In this document: in pieces, positions 1 through 7,987 of the stretch | Layout of the letters: each line of letters opens with the position of its first letter | Numbering within the stretch: the stretch's first letter is position 1 | Source: Lachnospiraceae bacterium | GTDB taxonomy: Bacteria > Bacillota > Clostridia > Lachnospirales > Lachnospiraceae | Length of the DNA: 15,234 nt | Assembly: GCA_016293925.1 (NCBI GenBank) | Contig: JAEDCX010000065.1 | Span: 1 to 15,234, forward strand | Direction: 5' to 3' | Position numbers and translations under genes: made by a program | Notes under the pieces: generated by a model | Told to the model about the DNA's origin: nothing | Seen by the model: only the letters and a program-made list of their open reading frames with translations | The model's database searches: none

Positions 1-722
1 TCCTCCAGACGTTCCTTCAGCAATGCCGGGAAAACCTTCTCCAACCCGTAATGTGTGGCATCGATCACCACAATACCGCACTCCGTCGCATCGACTCCCG
101 CATGATGCTTGATGTCTCCCGTAATGTAGAGATCCGCCCCCAGACGAATTGCCTCTTCGATCTCGTCTCCTCCGGATCCCGGCAGAATGGCAACACGCTT
201 GATCCAATCATCCGTTTTGCCATAGATATGCACCTCGGGAAGATTGTATGCTCTTTTCAGTGCATCCACGCATTCCATCAGAGGCATGGCAGCCGGAAGT
301 TCACCGACACGACCGTAACCGAATGCAATGCCCTCCCACATCCCTGCAGGATCCAGCACAACCACGTCATCCAGTCCCAGCCGCTCTATGGCATCCTCCG
401 CCAACAGCGTGGCATCCGCATTGGTGTGCATACCGATGCAGCAGATACGGTTTTCCAGCAGACGGATGATTTTGCGTCCCACCGGTGTTTCTTCCGTAAT
501 GCTCCGAACCCCGCCAAACAATAATGGATGATGTGTGATCAAAAGATCGACTCCGGCGTCCACAGCCTGCCGGATCACATCCTCCGTCGGATCCAGCGCC
601 AGCATAATCCGGTGAACCGTTCTGTCCAGACTTCCCACCTGTACACCGGAATGATCCCAGTCTGCTGCATACGCGAAAGGAGCAATCTCATTCAATTTCC
701 CATAAATCTCTCTTCCGGTCAT
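1..722 (-). CDS. Nif3-like dinuclear metal centre protein (DUF34), C-terminus cut by window edge
   Basis: The first 240 codons are visible; the frame is open at the window's left edge, so the C-terminus is missing. It begins MTGREIYGKL. Family metal-binding motifs are present: THHPLLFGG at residues 63-71 (H64, H65), MHTNADAT at 98-105 (D103) and DATHYGLE at 221-228 (H224, E228), as expected of the Nif3/YbgI/YqfO family, which binds two metal ions in a toroidal hexamer. The cellular role is not settled; the old label 'GTP cyclohydrolase I type 2' rests on weak evidence. The start ATG overlaps the trmK stop in an ATGA (719-722), so translation is probably coupled. The trmK-nif3 neighbourhood is common in Bacillota and may reflect a link to tRNA modification or metal handling, but that is inference. 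Family assignment is confident, function is not. Confidence 0.93.
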   Translation of the reverse strand, partial: MTGREIYGKLNEIAPFAYAADWDHSGVQVGSLDRTVHRIMLALDPTEDVIRQAVDAGVDLLITHHPLLFGGVRSITEETPVGRKIIRLLENRICCIGMHTNADATLLAEDAIERLGLDDVVVLDPAGMWEGIAFGYGRVGELPAAMPLMECVDALKRAYNLPEVHIYGKTDDWIKRVAILPGSGGDEIEEAIRLGADLYITGDIKHHAGVDATECGIVVIDATHYGLEKVFPALLKERLE

Positions 723-1465
723 AGCCGCTCCCCATTGTTCCAATATTCCATGATTGCATCCATTCCTGCAATCTCTCTTTCCAGTTCATCCCTTCGCACC
801 CGGTCTCCCCCGGCGGGATACTGTTCCAGAATGCCCTCATACATTCCCCGACGATACCGGAGATACTGCTCCAATACCGGGTGGTGCGTGGCAATCAGGA
901 ATGCTCCGTACTGAAGCTGCGTAGCATGCGGGATAACATCCTCCGGGATACTCTGTGTACCGACATCGGATTCCTGTCCCCCGGGGATAACACGCATCAT
1001 CATGTAATACTTGCCATCCTCACAGACCATATCCTCCCGTTTTGTAACACACCCCTTCATTTTCAGAAATGCTCTCACCTCATCGATTTCTGACTGGGGT
1101 TGCAGGACAAACGAGCGCATCGCACATACTTTCTCCCAATTCTCCTGCAGAATCCGCCGAATCAGACGTCCTCCCATCCCGGCAATAATCATTCCGTCCG
1201 CCTCACCGGCCGACAGACCATGCAGTCCGTCCGAACTTCTCAGCTGTATGTACGACTCCAATCCCGCTTCTGCCACATGTCTGGCAGCATAACGGAGAGG
1301 ACCTTCATTCACATCCATGGCAATCACGCTCCGGGCTCTCCCGCGTTGTATCAGATAGATAGATACGAACCCATGATCGCACCCCACATCCACAGCGGTA
1401 TCCACTGTCCCCAGCAGATCTGCCACAGCCTGTAACCGTTTCGATAGAATCACCTGTTTCCTCAT
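719..1465 (-). CDS. trmK: tRNA (adenine(22)-N1)-methyltransferase TrmK
   Basis: This is an S-adenosylmethionine-dependent Rossmann-fold methyltransferase of the TrmK (YqfN) family, which methylates N1 of A22 in the D-loop of tRNAs in the cytosol. Visible motifs are the SAM-binding VDVGCDHGF (residues 25-33), the acidic D51 after strand 2, SSDG near 77-80 and the family-specific AGMGG (95-99). The predicted protein is 248 residues, normal for the family. The open frame could begin nine bases earlier at a GTG (1474), but ATG at 1465 is preferred: a purine-rich AAGAGAG lies about eight bases upstream, overlapping the rpoD stop region. It sits 13 bases after rpoD and overlaps the Nif3-family gene by four bases, so it is almost certainly co-transcribed with both. 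The C-terminal part is rich in charged helices, as usual in TrmK. Confidence 0.95.
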   Translation of the reverse strand: MRKQVILSKRLQAVADLLGTVDTAVDVGCDHGFVSIYLIQRGRARSVIAMDVNEGPLRYAARHVAEAGLESYIQLRSSDGLHGLSAGEADGMIIAGMGGRLIRRILQENWEKVCAMRSFVLQPQSEIDEVRAFLKMKGCVTKREDMVCEDGKYYMMMRVIPGGQESDVGTQSIPEDVIPHATQLQYGAFLIATHHPVLEQYLRYRRGMYEGILEQYPAGGDRVRRDELEREIAGMDAIMEYWNNGERL

Positions 1466-1478
1466 GCGGATCACTCTC

Positions 1479-2582
1479 TTAATCCAGATAATCCTTTAAC
1501 TTACGGCTTCTGCTGGGGTGACGAAGCTTCCGCAACGCTTTCGCTTCGATCTGACGGATACGCTCACGGGTCACATTGAATTCCTTCCCCACTTCCTCCA
1601 GCGTTCTGGCGCGACCGTCTTCCAGTCCGAACCGCAGTTTCAATACCTTCTGTTCCCTGTCCGTCAATGTACTGAGCACTTCCACCAGCTGCTCTTTTAA
1701 CAGGGTAAATGCGGCAGCATCGGCAGGCACAGGTACATTGTCATCCTGGATGAAATCCCCCAGATGGCTGTCTTCCTCTTCCCCGATCGGTGTCTCAAGG
1801 GAAACCGGCTCCTGGGAGATTTTCAGAATCTCCCGCACCCGTTCCTCCGGCAGATCCATCACCTCTGCGATCTCCTCCGGCAAAGGCTCCCTTCCCAGTT
1901 CCTGCAACAGCTGTCTCTGCACACGGATCAGTTTATTGATGGTCTCTACCATGTGCACAGGGATACGAATGGTTCTGGCCTGATCCGCAATGGCTCTTGT
2001 AATCGCCTGACGAATCCACCATGTGGCATAGGTGGAGAATTTGTATCCTTTCTTGTAATCAAATTTCTCCACGGCCTTGATCAGACCCAGATTTCCCTCC
2101 TGAATCAGATCCAGGAACAGCATTCCCCGTCCCACATACCGCTTGGCAATACTGACCACCAGACGAAGGTTTGCCTCAGCCAGACGCCTCTTGGCCTCCT
2201 CATCACCTTCCTCCATACGTTTTGCAAGCGCCGTTTCTTCGTCCGCACTCAACAGCGGAACCTTACCGATCTCTTTCAGGTACATTCTGACAGGATCTTC
2301 GATGCTGACACCTTCCGGTGCAGACAGATCGATGTTCTCCACGTCCACCTCTTCCACCTCGGAGGGAACGAATCCGTCATCATCATCTGCATCATCCGGC
2401 ATGTTCACAACGACGCTATTCTTCTCGAGGGTATCCAGAATTCCTTCATACTGGTCCGGCTCCAGCGCCAGATCGTTGAAAAAATCATTGATGAACTGAT
2501 AATCCAGAAATCCTCTCTTTTTACCGATATTCACCAATTCCTTCAACTTCTCGTCAAATTTAGCCTGTACATTCTCTTCCAT
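1479..2582 (-). CDS. rpoD: Primary RNA polymerase sigma factor RpoD/SigA
   Basis: This is the housekeeping sigma-70 factor that directs RNA polymerase to promoters. The order is: a short region-1.1-like N-terminus (about residues 1-50), an acidic linker rich in Asp/Glu, region 1.2 (DPVRMYLKEIGKVPLL), region 2 including NLRLVVSIAKRY and FSTYATWWIRQAI for -10 recognition and melting, region 3 (VHMVETINKL), and region 4 with the helix-turn-helix VTRERIRQIEAKALRKLRHP for -35 contact. The end, SRKLKDYLD, is typical of Bacillota SigA. Length is 367 residues from ATG 2582. An ATG at 2597 would add five residues, but its purine-rich stretch lies too close; the ATG at 2582 has GGAG nine bases upstream. 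It lies 32 bases after dnaG and 13 before trmK, in the classic macromolecular-synthesis arrangement. Confidence 0.98.
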   Translation of the reverse strand: MEENVQAKFDEKLKELVNIGKKRGFLDYQFINDFFNDLALEPDQYEGILDTLEKNSVVVNMPDDADDDDGFVPSEVEEVDVENIDLSAPEGVSIEDPVRMYLKEIGKVPLLSADEETALAKRMEEGDEEAKRRLAEANLRLVVSIAKRYVGRGMLFLDLIQEGNLGLIKAVEKFDYKKGYKFSTYATWWIRQAITRAIADQARTIRIPVHMVETINKLIRVQRQLLQELGREPLPEEIAEVMDLPEERVREILKISQEPVSLETPIGEEEDSHLGDFIQDDNVPVPADAAAFTLLKEQLVEVLSTLTDREQKVLKLRFGLEDGRARTLEEVGKEFNVTRERIRQIEAKALRKLRHPSRSRKLKDYLD

Positions 2583-2614
2583 TCCTTTTTTCTCCATTCT
2601 CTTCTATCATGTCC

Positions 2615-4384
2615 TTAATCAAACGAAATATGCACTTTCGCCAATTCTTCCAAAGCTTTCTTGCCCGCAATTACCTGCTGCAGCGCACCGATGTCCGCAC
2701 CAAGTCTTTGCTGCATGGATTCATAACTGTTCTGCTTCACTTTGTACAGGACGTCGTGAAAAGCTTTTTCGCGTTCCTGTTGATTGTCGATATATTGTAT
2801 TTTGGTATTAAAAAGAGCAGCGACCTCACTCTGTTCCGCTTCGTCCGGAAACATACTGATCATGGCGGCGGGATTGATCTTCCCTTCCTTCAGTTCGTCA
2901 AACAGTTTCACTGCCACCGTATGATACAGTTCCTCAGTGAAATCCTCCGGCGTAATGTATGGTGCAATCTTCGGATACAAGCCGGGCTCGTCCGTAAGCC
3001 AGGTAAGCAGAATCTTCTGCACCTGCTTCCCTCCCTCTTCCGGTTTCTTCCTGTTCACCCCGGTCTTCGGTTTCTCCGGCAATGGTCCGAATCCATGCTC
3101 TGCGGCATATTTTATCACCAGCTGCTGCAGATCCCTGGATGGAATGCCATATCTGGAAGCAATTGCTTCCAGGTAATTATTCCGCTCCAGATCCTCTGCA
3201 AACTCGCACAGCCGTTTTGCAATGGCTCTGTAGAACTCTGTTTTCTCCTCCGGATCCTCCGTATGATAATTCCGCTCCAAAATCCTGATTTCAAAGAAAA
3301 AGCTGTTATCAGCCTTGTCCAGCCGCTCCTGAAATGCCTCCCGGCCCTCATTCTTAATGAATTCATCCGGATCCTTGTACGGCTTCAGGTTCACCACCTT
3401 CGCGCGGATTCCCGCCTGCTTCAGTATGGGAATCGCCCGGGTTGCCGCCTTGATTCCTGCCTCGTCACTGTCATAGATCAGCAGAACCTCCTCCGTGTAT
3501 TTGTGCAGCAGGCTTGCCTGCCCCGCGGTGAAAGCGGTTCCGAGGGATGCCACCGCCTGATCGAATCCCGCCTGATGCATGGAAATGACATCCATATATC
3601 CTTCACAGAGAATAATATTTCCCCTTTTGGATTTTCTGGCATGATTCAGTCCGTACAGATTGCGGCCCTTGTCAAACACCTCCGTTTCCGGAGAGTTCAG
3701 GTACTTCGGTTCTCCGGCCCCCATCACACGTCCGCCAAAGCCGATGACCCGGTCTTTGACATCCTGAATCGGGAAAATGACCCGGTTCCAGAATTTGTCC
3801 GACATCCCGTACTTCTCACTCACGTTGACCAGTCCGGATGCCCGGATCAGCTCGTCCGGATATCCCTTGGATCGCAGGTAATTCACCAGACTATTCTTTC
3901 CCTGTCCTGCATATCCCAGCCCAAACCGGCGCATGGTTTCTTCCGTCAGTTTCCGTCCGGTCAGATAGTCCATTCCCAGCTTACCGTTCTCGTTTCGCAG
4001 CATATAGTAATAATACTTGGCTGCCTCTCTGTTGATCTCCAGAATCCGGCTTCTGCGGCCGGCTTCTCTTTTGGCCTCCTCCGAGCGGTCTCCCTCCGGG
4101 AGTTCCACGCCTGCCCGTTGTGCAAGCTCCTGGATCGCTTCCGTGAAGGACATATTCTCCTGTTCCATGAGAAACGTAAATACATTCCCACCCTTGCCGC
4201 AGCCGAAACAATAATACATCTGCTTGGACGGCGTCACGGAAAAAGAACCTGTCTTCTCACTATGGAACGGGCACAAGCCGAAGTAGCTGGATCCTTTTTT
4301 GGTAAGCCGGACATAACTGCCCACGACATCCACAATATCATTTCTCGATCTGACTTCTTCCACCAATTCGTCAGAATAATACAT
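2615..4384 (-). CDS. dnaG: DNA primase DnaG
   Basis: The replication primase, which makes RNA primers at the fork with the DnaB helicase. The N-terminal CHC2 zinc ribbon is intact with C38, H41, C59 and C62. The RNA-polymerase/TOPRIM core follows, with CEGYMDV (E261) and the metal-binding DSDEAG (D305, D307). The C-terminal 150 or so residues are the variable helical helicase-interaction domain. The predicted protein is 589 residues, normal for the family. The frame is open back to 4456, inside dgt, but the start at 4384 (MYYSDELVEEV) matches where DnaG proteins begin and has GAGGAG eight bases upstream. It starts 19 bases after the dgt stop and is followed 32 bases later by rpoD. A 680-codon open frame on the opposite strand is a coding shadow. 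Confidence 0.98.
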   Translation of the reverse strand: MYYSDELVEEVRSRNDIVDVVGSYVRLTKKGSSYFGLCPFHSEKTGSFSVTPSKQMYYCFGCGKGGNVFTFLMEQENMSFTEAIQELAQRAGVELPEGDRSEEAKREAGRRSRILEINREAAKYYYYMLRNENGKLGMDYLTGRKLTEETMRRFGLGYAGQGKNSLVNYLRSKGYPDELIRASGLVNVSEKYGMSDKFWNRVIFPIQDVKDRVIGFGGRVMGAGEPKYLNSPETEVFDKGRNLYGLNHARKSKRGNIILCEGYMDVISMHQAGFDQAVASLGTAFTAGQASLLHKYTEEVLLIYDSDEAGIKAATRAIPILKQAGIRAKVVNLKPYKDPDEFIKNEGREAFQERLDKADNSFFFEIRILERNYHTEDPEEKTEFYRAIAKRLCEFAEDLERNNYLEAIASRYGIPSRDLQQLVIKYAAEHGFGPLPEKPKTGVNRKKPEEGGKQVQKILLTWLTDEPGLYPKIAPYITPEDFTEELYHTVAVKLFDELKEGKINPAAMISMFPDEAEQSEVAALFNTKIQYIDNQQEREKAFHDVLYKVKQNSYESMQQRLGADIGALQQVIAGKKALEELAKVHISFD

Positions 4385-4403
4385 TCCTGTCACTCCTCTA
4401 TCC

Positions 4404-5408
4404 TCAACCATGCCAGGATTTCGGTATATAAATCTCCTCGTAGGTTGCGATTGCAAACCGGTCGGTCATGGCGCCTACATAATCGCAGACCACTTTCTCT
4501 TTCGGTTCTCCCTTATCCATCAATCGAATATATTCCCCGGGAAGTTTGTCGATATGATACAGATAATAGTCATACAGCGTCTCCATCAGTGCCTCTGCTT
4601 TTCCTTCCTCCGCTTTGGCAATGGGACTCTGGTACACTCTCTCGAACATAAACGCCCGCAGCTTCTTCATTGCTGCGGCAACTTCCTCACTCATTACAAT
4701 ATCATTCTTGCCGGTACTGTTTATGACAATGTCATGGATAAAACTGTCCAGCCTCTCTCCCGTAGTATAGCCCAGGACATCACCAATCTCCCTAGGGATG
4801 TCAAGATCGATGAGAATACCGGCACGAATCGCATCATCCATATCATGATGCATATAGGCTATTTTGTCGGAAAATCGTACGATCTTCCCTTCCAATGTCT
4901 GGGGTTCTCCCACGGTCTGATGATTCAGAATACCGTCCCTCACCTCAAATGTAAGGTTCAATCCCTGCCCATCCTTCTCCAGGAGTTCCACCGTTCTCAC
5001 ACTCTGCACATTGTGTTCAAACCCATAGGGGCACACTCGGTTTAAGGCCCGCTCACCGGCATGACCAAAGGGCGTATGCCCGATGTCATGGCCCAGTGCG
5101 ATGGCTTCTACCAGATCCTCATTCAGCCGCAGTGCCTTGGCGATTGTTCTGGCATTCTGGGACACCTCCAGGGTATGGGTTAGTCTGGTCCGATAATGGT
5201 CACCGTCCGGTGTAAGGAACACCTGTGTTTTGTCTTTCAGCCTCCGAAACGCCTTACTGTGCAGAATCCGGTCACGGTCTCTCTGATAAACCGGTCTGAT
5301 GTCGCAGGGCTCTTCCTCCTTATCCCTTCCTCTGGAATACATGCTCAACGCCGCATATGGACTCAAACACTCCTTCTCATCCGCTTCAATTCTCTCACGA
5401 ATCGTCAT
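4404..5408 (-). CDS. dgt: Deoxyguanosinetriphosphate triphosphohydrolase-like protein (HD domain dNTPase)
   Basis: This HD-superfamily protein hydrolyses dNTPs to the deoxynucleoside and triphosphate, so it acts on the dNTP pool. The HD metal site is visible: RTRLTHTLEV with H78, then ALGHDIGHTPFGH with H107, D108, H111 and H116. A later Asp in the HHDMDDAIRAG region probably completes the site. The length of 334 residues matches the shorter Dgt-like group (type 2) rather than the roughly 500-residue E. coli enzyme, so preference for dGTP cannot be assumed. The start at 5408 (MTIRERIEADE) is chosen over the longer frame to 5468 because GGAGG lies seven bases upstream. It is the first gene of the dgt-dnaG-rpoD-trmK-nif3 set. 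No convincing promoter was found in the 150 bases before it. Confidence 0.94.
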   Translation of the reverse strand: MTIRERIEADEKECLSPYAALSMYSRGRDKEEEPCDIRPVYQRDRDRILHSKAFRRLKDKTQVFLTPDGDHYRTRLTHTLEVSQNARTIAKALRLNEDLVEAIALGHDIGHTPFGHAGERALNRVCPYGFEHNVQSVRTVELLEKDGQGLNLTFEVRDGILNHQTVGEPQTLEGKIVRFSDKIAYMHHDMDDAIRAGILIDLDIPREIGDVLGYTTGERLDSFIHDIVINSTGKNDIVMSEEVAAAMKKLRAFMFERVYQSPIAKAEEGKAEALMETLYDYYLYHIDKLPGEYIRLMDKGEPKEKVVCDYVGAMTDRFAIATYEEIYIPKSWHG

Positions 5409-5553
5409 GACCCGGCCTCCATTATTCTCCAAAATCCACCTAAAAGTATTATTCTGTGCAAATCTCACATTTCCTTTTTTCTTTCTGCATTTTTCTTATC
5501 TTTTCTTTGTGTCCCAGAGATACCGTAGGCTTCTGACACCCGAATCCGGATAG

Positions 5554-5590
5554 AAAAAGCACAGGATAGACATTTTATGCCCTCCTGTGC
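5554..5590 (-). terminator. Intrinsic terminator after the amino-acid ABC transporter genes
   Basis: A perfect 8-base inverted repeat (GCACAGGA at 5559-5566 with TCCTGTGC at 5583-5590) is followed on the minus strand by five T (5558-5554). It lies 30 bases beyond the ABC ATPase stop, in the right orientation to end that transcript before dgt. Confidence 0.85.
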
Positions 5591-5619
5591 CTCAAAAATA
5601 CAATATCATGCACTTGTCC

Positions 5620-6375
5620 CTACGCCTTGAATTTGCCAATGAAATCCTGCACCCTGGCGTTCGATGTATGGAACAGTTCTTCGGGTGTTCCCTGATCTAC
5701 GATTACGCCACCCTCCATAAAGATAATCCTGTCAGAAATCTCTCTGGCAAACTGCATCTCATGGGTAACGATAATCATGGTCATCTTCTCGGCAGCAAGT
5801 TCTTTGATTACCTTCAGCACTTCGCCGGTAAGTTCCGGATCCAGTGCGGAGGTCGGCTCATCGAAGAACAGAATCTTCGGTTGCAACGCCAAGGCTCTTG
5901 CAATGGATACACGTTGCTGCTGCCCGCCGGACAACTGACAGGGATATGCATCCTTCTTATCCGCCAGCCCCAGTTTCTTCAGCAGAGTGTCTGCCCGCTC
6001 TTCCGCCTCCTGTCTGGAGATTCTCTGAACGTGCAGAGGTGCATCCACTATATTCTTCCATACGGAGTAATGCGGAAACAGGTTAAAGTTCTGGAACACC
6101 AGTCCGAACTGCTTGTGAATCTCCTTCAACTGCTTATTGGGCGCATACACGCTCCTGCCGTTCACATTCTTCGCTGCGTACTCTCCCGAATAGATCAGAT
6201 CCCCGCCATCCATGGTCTCCAGCATAGTGGCACACCGCAGAACGGTACTCTTTCCGCTTCCGGATGGACCGATGATGGACAGCACTTCCCCTTCTTCCAC
6301 TGACAGGGAGATGTCGGTAATGACTTCCAGGGTATCAAAGTTTTTCTTCAGATGATTGATTTCCAGGATTTTCAT
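5620..6375 (-). CDS. Polar amino-acid ABC transporter, ATP-binding protein
   Basis: This cytoplasmic ATPase subunit of an amino-acid importer belongs to the GlnQ/HisP family. All nucleotide-binding motifs are present: Walker A GPSGSGKST (about 36-44), Q-loop Q95, signature LSGGQQQR (148-155), Walker B ILFFDEP (168-174), D-loop SALD and the switch histidine H205 in VTHEM. The length of 251 residues is standard. The start at 6375 (MKILEINHLKK) is preferred over a GTG at 6384 because the G-rich ribosome binding site AGGGGGG is well spaced only from the ATG. The gene follows the permease by 13 bases and is the last of the set, with an intrinsic terminator after it. Substrate specificity cannot be read from the ATPase. 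Confidence 0.96.
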   Translation of the reverse strand: MKILEINHLKKNFDTLEVITDISLSVEEGEVLSIIGPSGSGKSTVLRCATMLETMDGGDLIYSGEYAAKNVNGRSVYAPNKQLKEIHKQFGLVFQNFNLFPHYSVWKNIVDAPLHVQRISRQEAEERADTLLKKLGLADKKDAYPCQLSGGQQQRVSIARALALQPKILFFDEPTSALDPELTGEVLKVIKELAAEKMTMIIVTHEMQFAREISDRIIFMEGGVIVDQGTPEELFHTSNARVQDFIGKFKA

Positions 6376-6388
6376 CCACCGCACCCCC

Positions 6389-7036
6389 CTATCGGTAATA
6401 ACTTAATTTCTTCTCGATACGTTCCATAACGAAGGCAACGAGATAATTAAAGACATAATAGAAAATTCCTGCCACAAACAACGGTACCAGCGATGACTGG
6501 GAAGCCGTAATCCGTTTTGCGATCGTAAACATCTCGCCAATGGTCAATACCTGCGCCAAAGAAGTATCTTTTACAAGCGTAATAATCTCGTTGGTCGCCG
6601 GCGGAAGAATTCTCTTTACAACCTGCGGTAAAACGATCTTCACAAAGGTCTGTGATCTGGAATATCCAAGCACCTTGGCCGCCTCATGCTGTCCTTTCGG
6701 AATCGACTCAATACCGGAGCGATAGATCTCTGCAAAATATGCAGAATAGTTCAAGACGAACGCAATAATGACCGCGGCAAAATCGTATCCCCGCAAACTC
6801 ATATGGAACAGATAATGAGGACCGAAATAAACCACAATGAGCTGAAGCATCAGTGGTGTACCGCGCATAATGGAGATATAAATCTTCATTATCCAGCGAA
6901 TGATACAGTTTTTGGACATTCTTCCGAAAGAAACCAACAGACCTAACGGAAGAGAAAAAATCAGTGTCAGCCCGAAAATCTCAAGGGTTTTCAGGAAACC
7001 TTCCCCCAACATCTTCAGCATTGCTTGTAAATCCAT
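6389..7036 (-). CDS. Polar amino-acid ABC transporter, permease protein
   Basis: This membrane subunit of the HisM/GlnP family has 215 residues. Hydrophobic segments are visible near residues 15-37, 55-75, 85-105 and 180-205. The cytoplasmic coupling motif is clear: EAAKVLGYSRSQTFVKIVLPQ-type EAA loop near residues 118-138. MRGTPLMLQL near 58-67 is a hallmark of polar amino-acid permeases. Only one permease gene is present, so the transporter is predicted to contain a homodimer of this subunit. AGGAG lies six bases before the ATG. It sits between the binding protein (30 bases upstream) and the ATPase (13 bases downstream). Confidence 0.96.
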   Translation of the reverse strand: MDLQAMLKMLGEGFLKTLEIFGLTLIFSLPLGLLVSFGRMSKNCIIRWIMKIYISIMRGTPLMLQLIVVYFGPHYLFHMSLRGYDFAAVIIAFVLNYSAYFAEIYRSGIESIPKGQHEAAKVLGYSRSQTFVKIVLPQVVKRILPPATNEIITLVKDTSLAQVLTIGEMFTIAKRITASQSSLVPLFVAGIFYYVFNYLVAFVMERIEKKLSYYR

Positions 7037-7066
7037 GGAATTCTCCTAACTCATCAATCCAATCTC

Positions 7067-7867
7067 TTACTTATAGTCACCGAGGCAGATTGCATCTGTG
7101 TCGATGCCATATTTCTCTGCGATCTTTACAACCGTACCGTCGTCATACATCTCCATAAGTGTTTTCTGCACCTGATCACGAAGCTCGGTGTTGCCGAGTT
7201 TGAAACCAACTCCGTACTGCTCTGCTGACAGATAATCCTCCAGGATGACATACTCACTTGCGTCACGTTTTGCAATCTGAGACTGTGCAACACCGATATC
7301 AATTGCAAGCGCATCAATACCGTCACCTGCAAGATCCTCGAAAGCGATAACATAACTGTCATACTCTTTTACTTTGGCAAAAGAAGCATATGTATCAGCA
7401 TACTCTTCACTCTGAATGGCATCCAGCGCTGCAGAAGCCTTCTGAACGCCGATAATCTTTCCTGCAAGATCTGCCTGACTCTGAATACCTGAATTTGCGG
7501 CCACTACATACACCTGACTGTTGTTTACATAGGGAACTGTCCATGTGTAAGCATTCTCCCGGCCGTTGATTGTGAAACCGTTCCAGATACAGTCAATTTC
7601 ACCAGAATCGATCAGGCCGTCTTTGGCATCCCAGTCAATCGGTTTCTTCACAAGGGTATAGCCCAGACGCTTGCAAACCTCTTCCGCAAGGTCAAGATCG
7701 AAACCGACATACTCGCCGTTATCATCCATATATCCATATGGCGGGAACTCAGCATCAAATCCAACGACGAATTCCTTTGCGCTCTTCTTGCCGCATCCTA
7801 CGAGAGTAGAGATTGCAAGAACTGCAACAACTGTAGCAACAACTAATTTTCTCATGCTCTTTTTCAT
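7067..7867 (-). CDS. Polar amino-acid ABC transporter, substrate-binding lipoprotein
   Basis: An extracytoplasmic solute-binding protein of family 3 (SBP_bac_3), 266 residues. It has a lysine-rich start, a hydrophobic segment and a lipobox LVGC with the lipidated Cys at 25, so it should be anchored to the outer face of the membrane. The mature start EFVVGFDAEFPPYGYMDD and the GFDLDLAEEV motif are typical of the family, and WNGFTI near 98-103 is in the ligand pocket region of many clostridial members. The ligand is probably a polar amino acid; which one is not determinable here. GAGGAG lies nine bases upstream of the ATG. It is first of the three-gene transporter set. The 120 bases upstream hold no convincing promoter, so transcription may partly come from the porB side. 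Confidence 0.95.
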   Translation of the reverse strand: MKKSMRKLVVATVVAVLAISTLVGCGKKSAKEFVVGFDAEFPPYGYMDDNGEYVGFDLDLAEEVCKRLGYTLVKKPIDWDAKDGLIDSGEIDCIWNGFTINGRENAYTWTVPYVNNSQVYVVAANSGIQSQADLAGKIIGVQKASAALDAIQSEEYADTYASFAKVKEYDSYVIAFEDLAGDGIDALAIDIGVAQSQIAKRDASEYVILEDYLSAEQYGVGFKLGNTELRDQVQKTLMEMYDDGTVVKIAEKYGIDTDAICLGDYK

Positions 7868-7987
7868 AATTTTTATCTCCTCTTTTCTATCATATCAATT
7901 CCCGGACGTTTCGCCGATACAACTTCCTGCCGGCGCATGCGTGCGAAAATCCATGATCCATTCTGTGTCCGGCTTCGTTGCCGCACG

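Noticed and set aside
2609..4651. A 680-codon open frame on the plus strand opposite dnaG and part of dgt
   Set aside because: It lies wholly antisense to well-conserved genes, has no ribosome binding site or recognisable domain, and its composition (many Leu, Arg, His, Phe, Cys) is that of a reverse-frame shadow.
5409..5553. Promoter for the dgt-dnaG-rpoD genes, for example AATAAT near 5446
   Set aside because: Several AT-rich hexamers occur but none pairs with a reasonable -35 box at 16-18 bases, so no site is called.
7889..7894. TATGAT on the minus strand as a -10 box for the ABC transporter genes
   Set aside because: The start site would fall inside the ribosome binding site of the binding-protein gene, and no -35 box lies at the proper distance.
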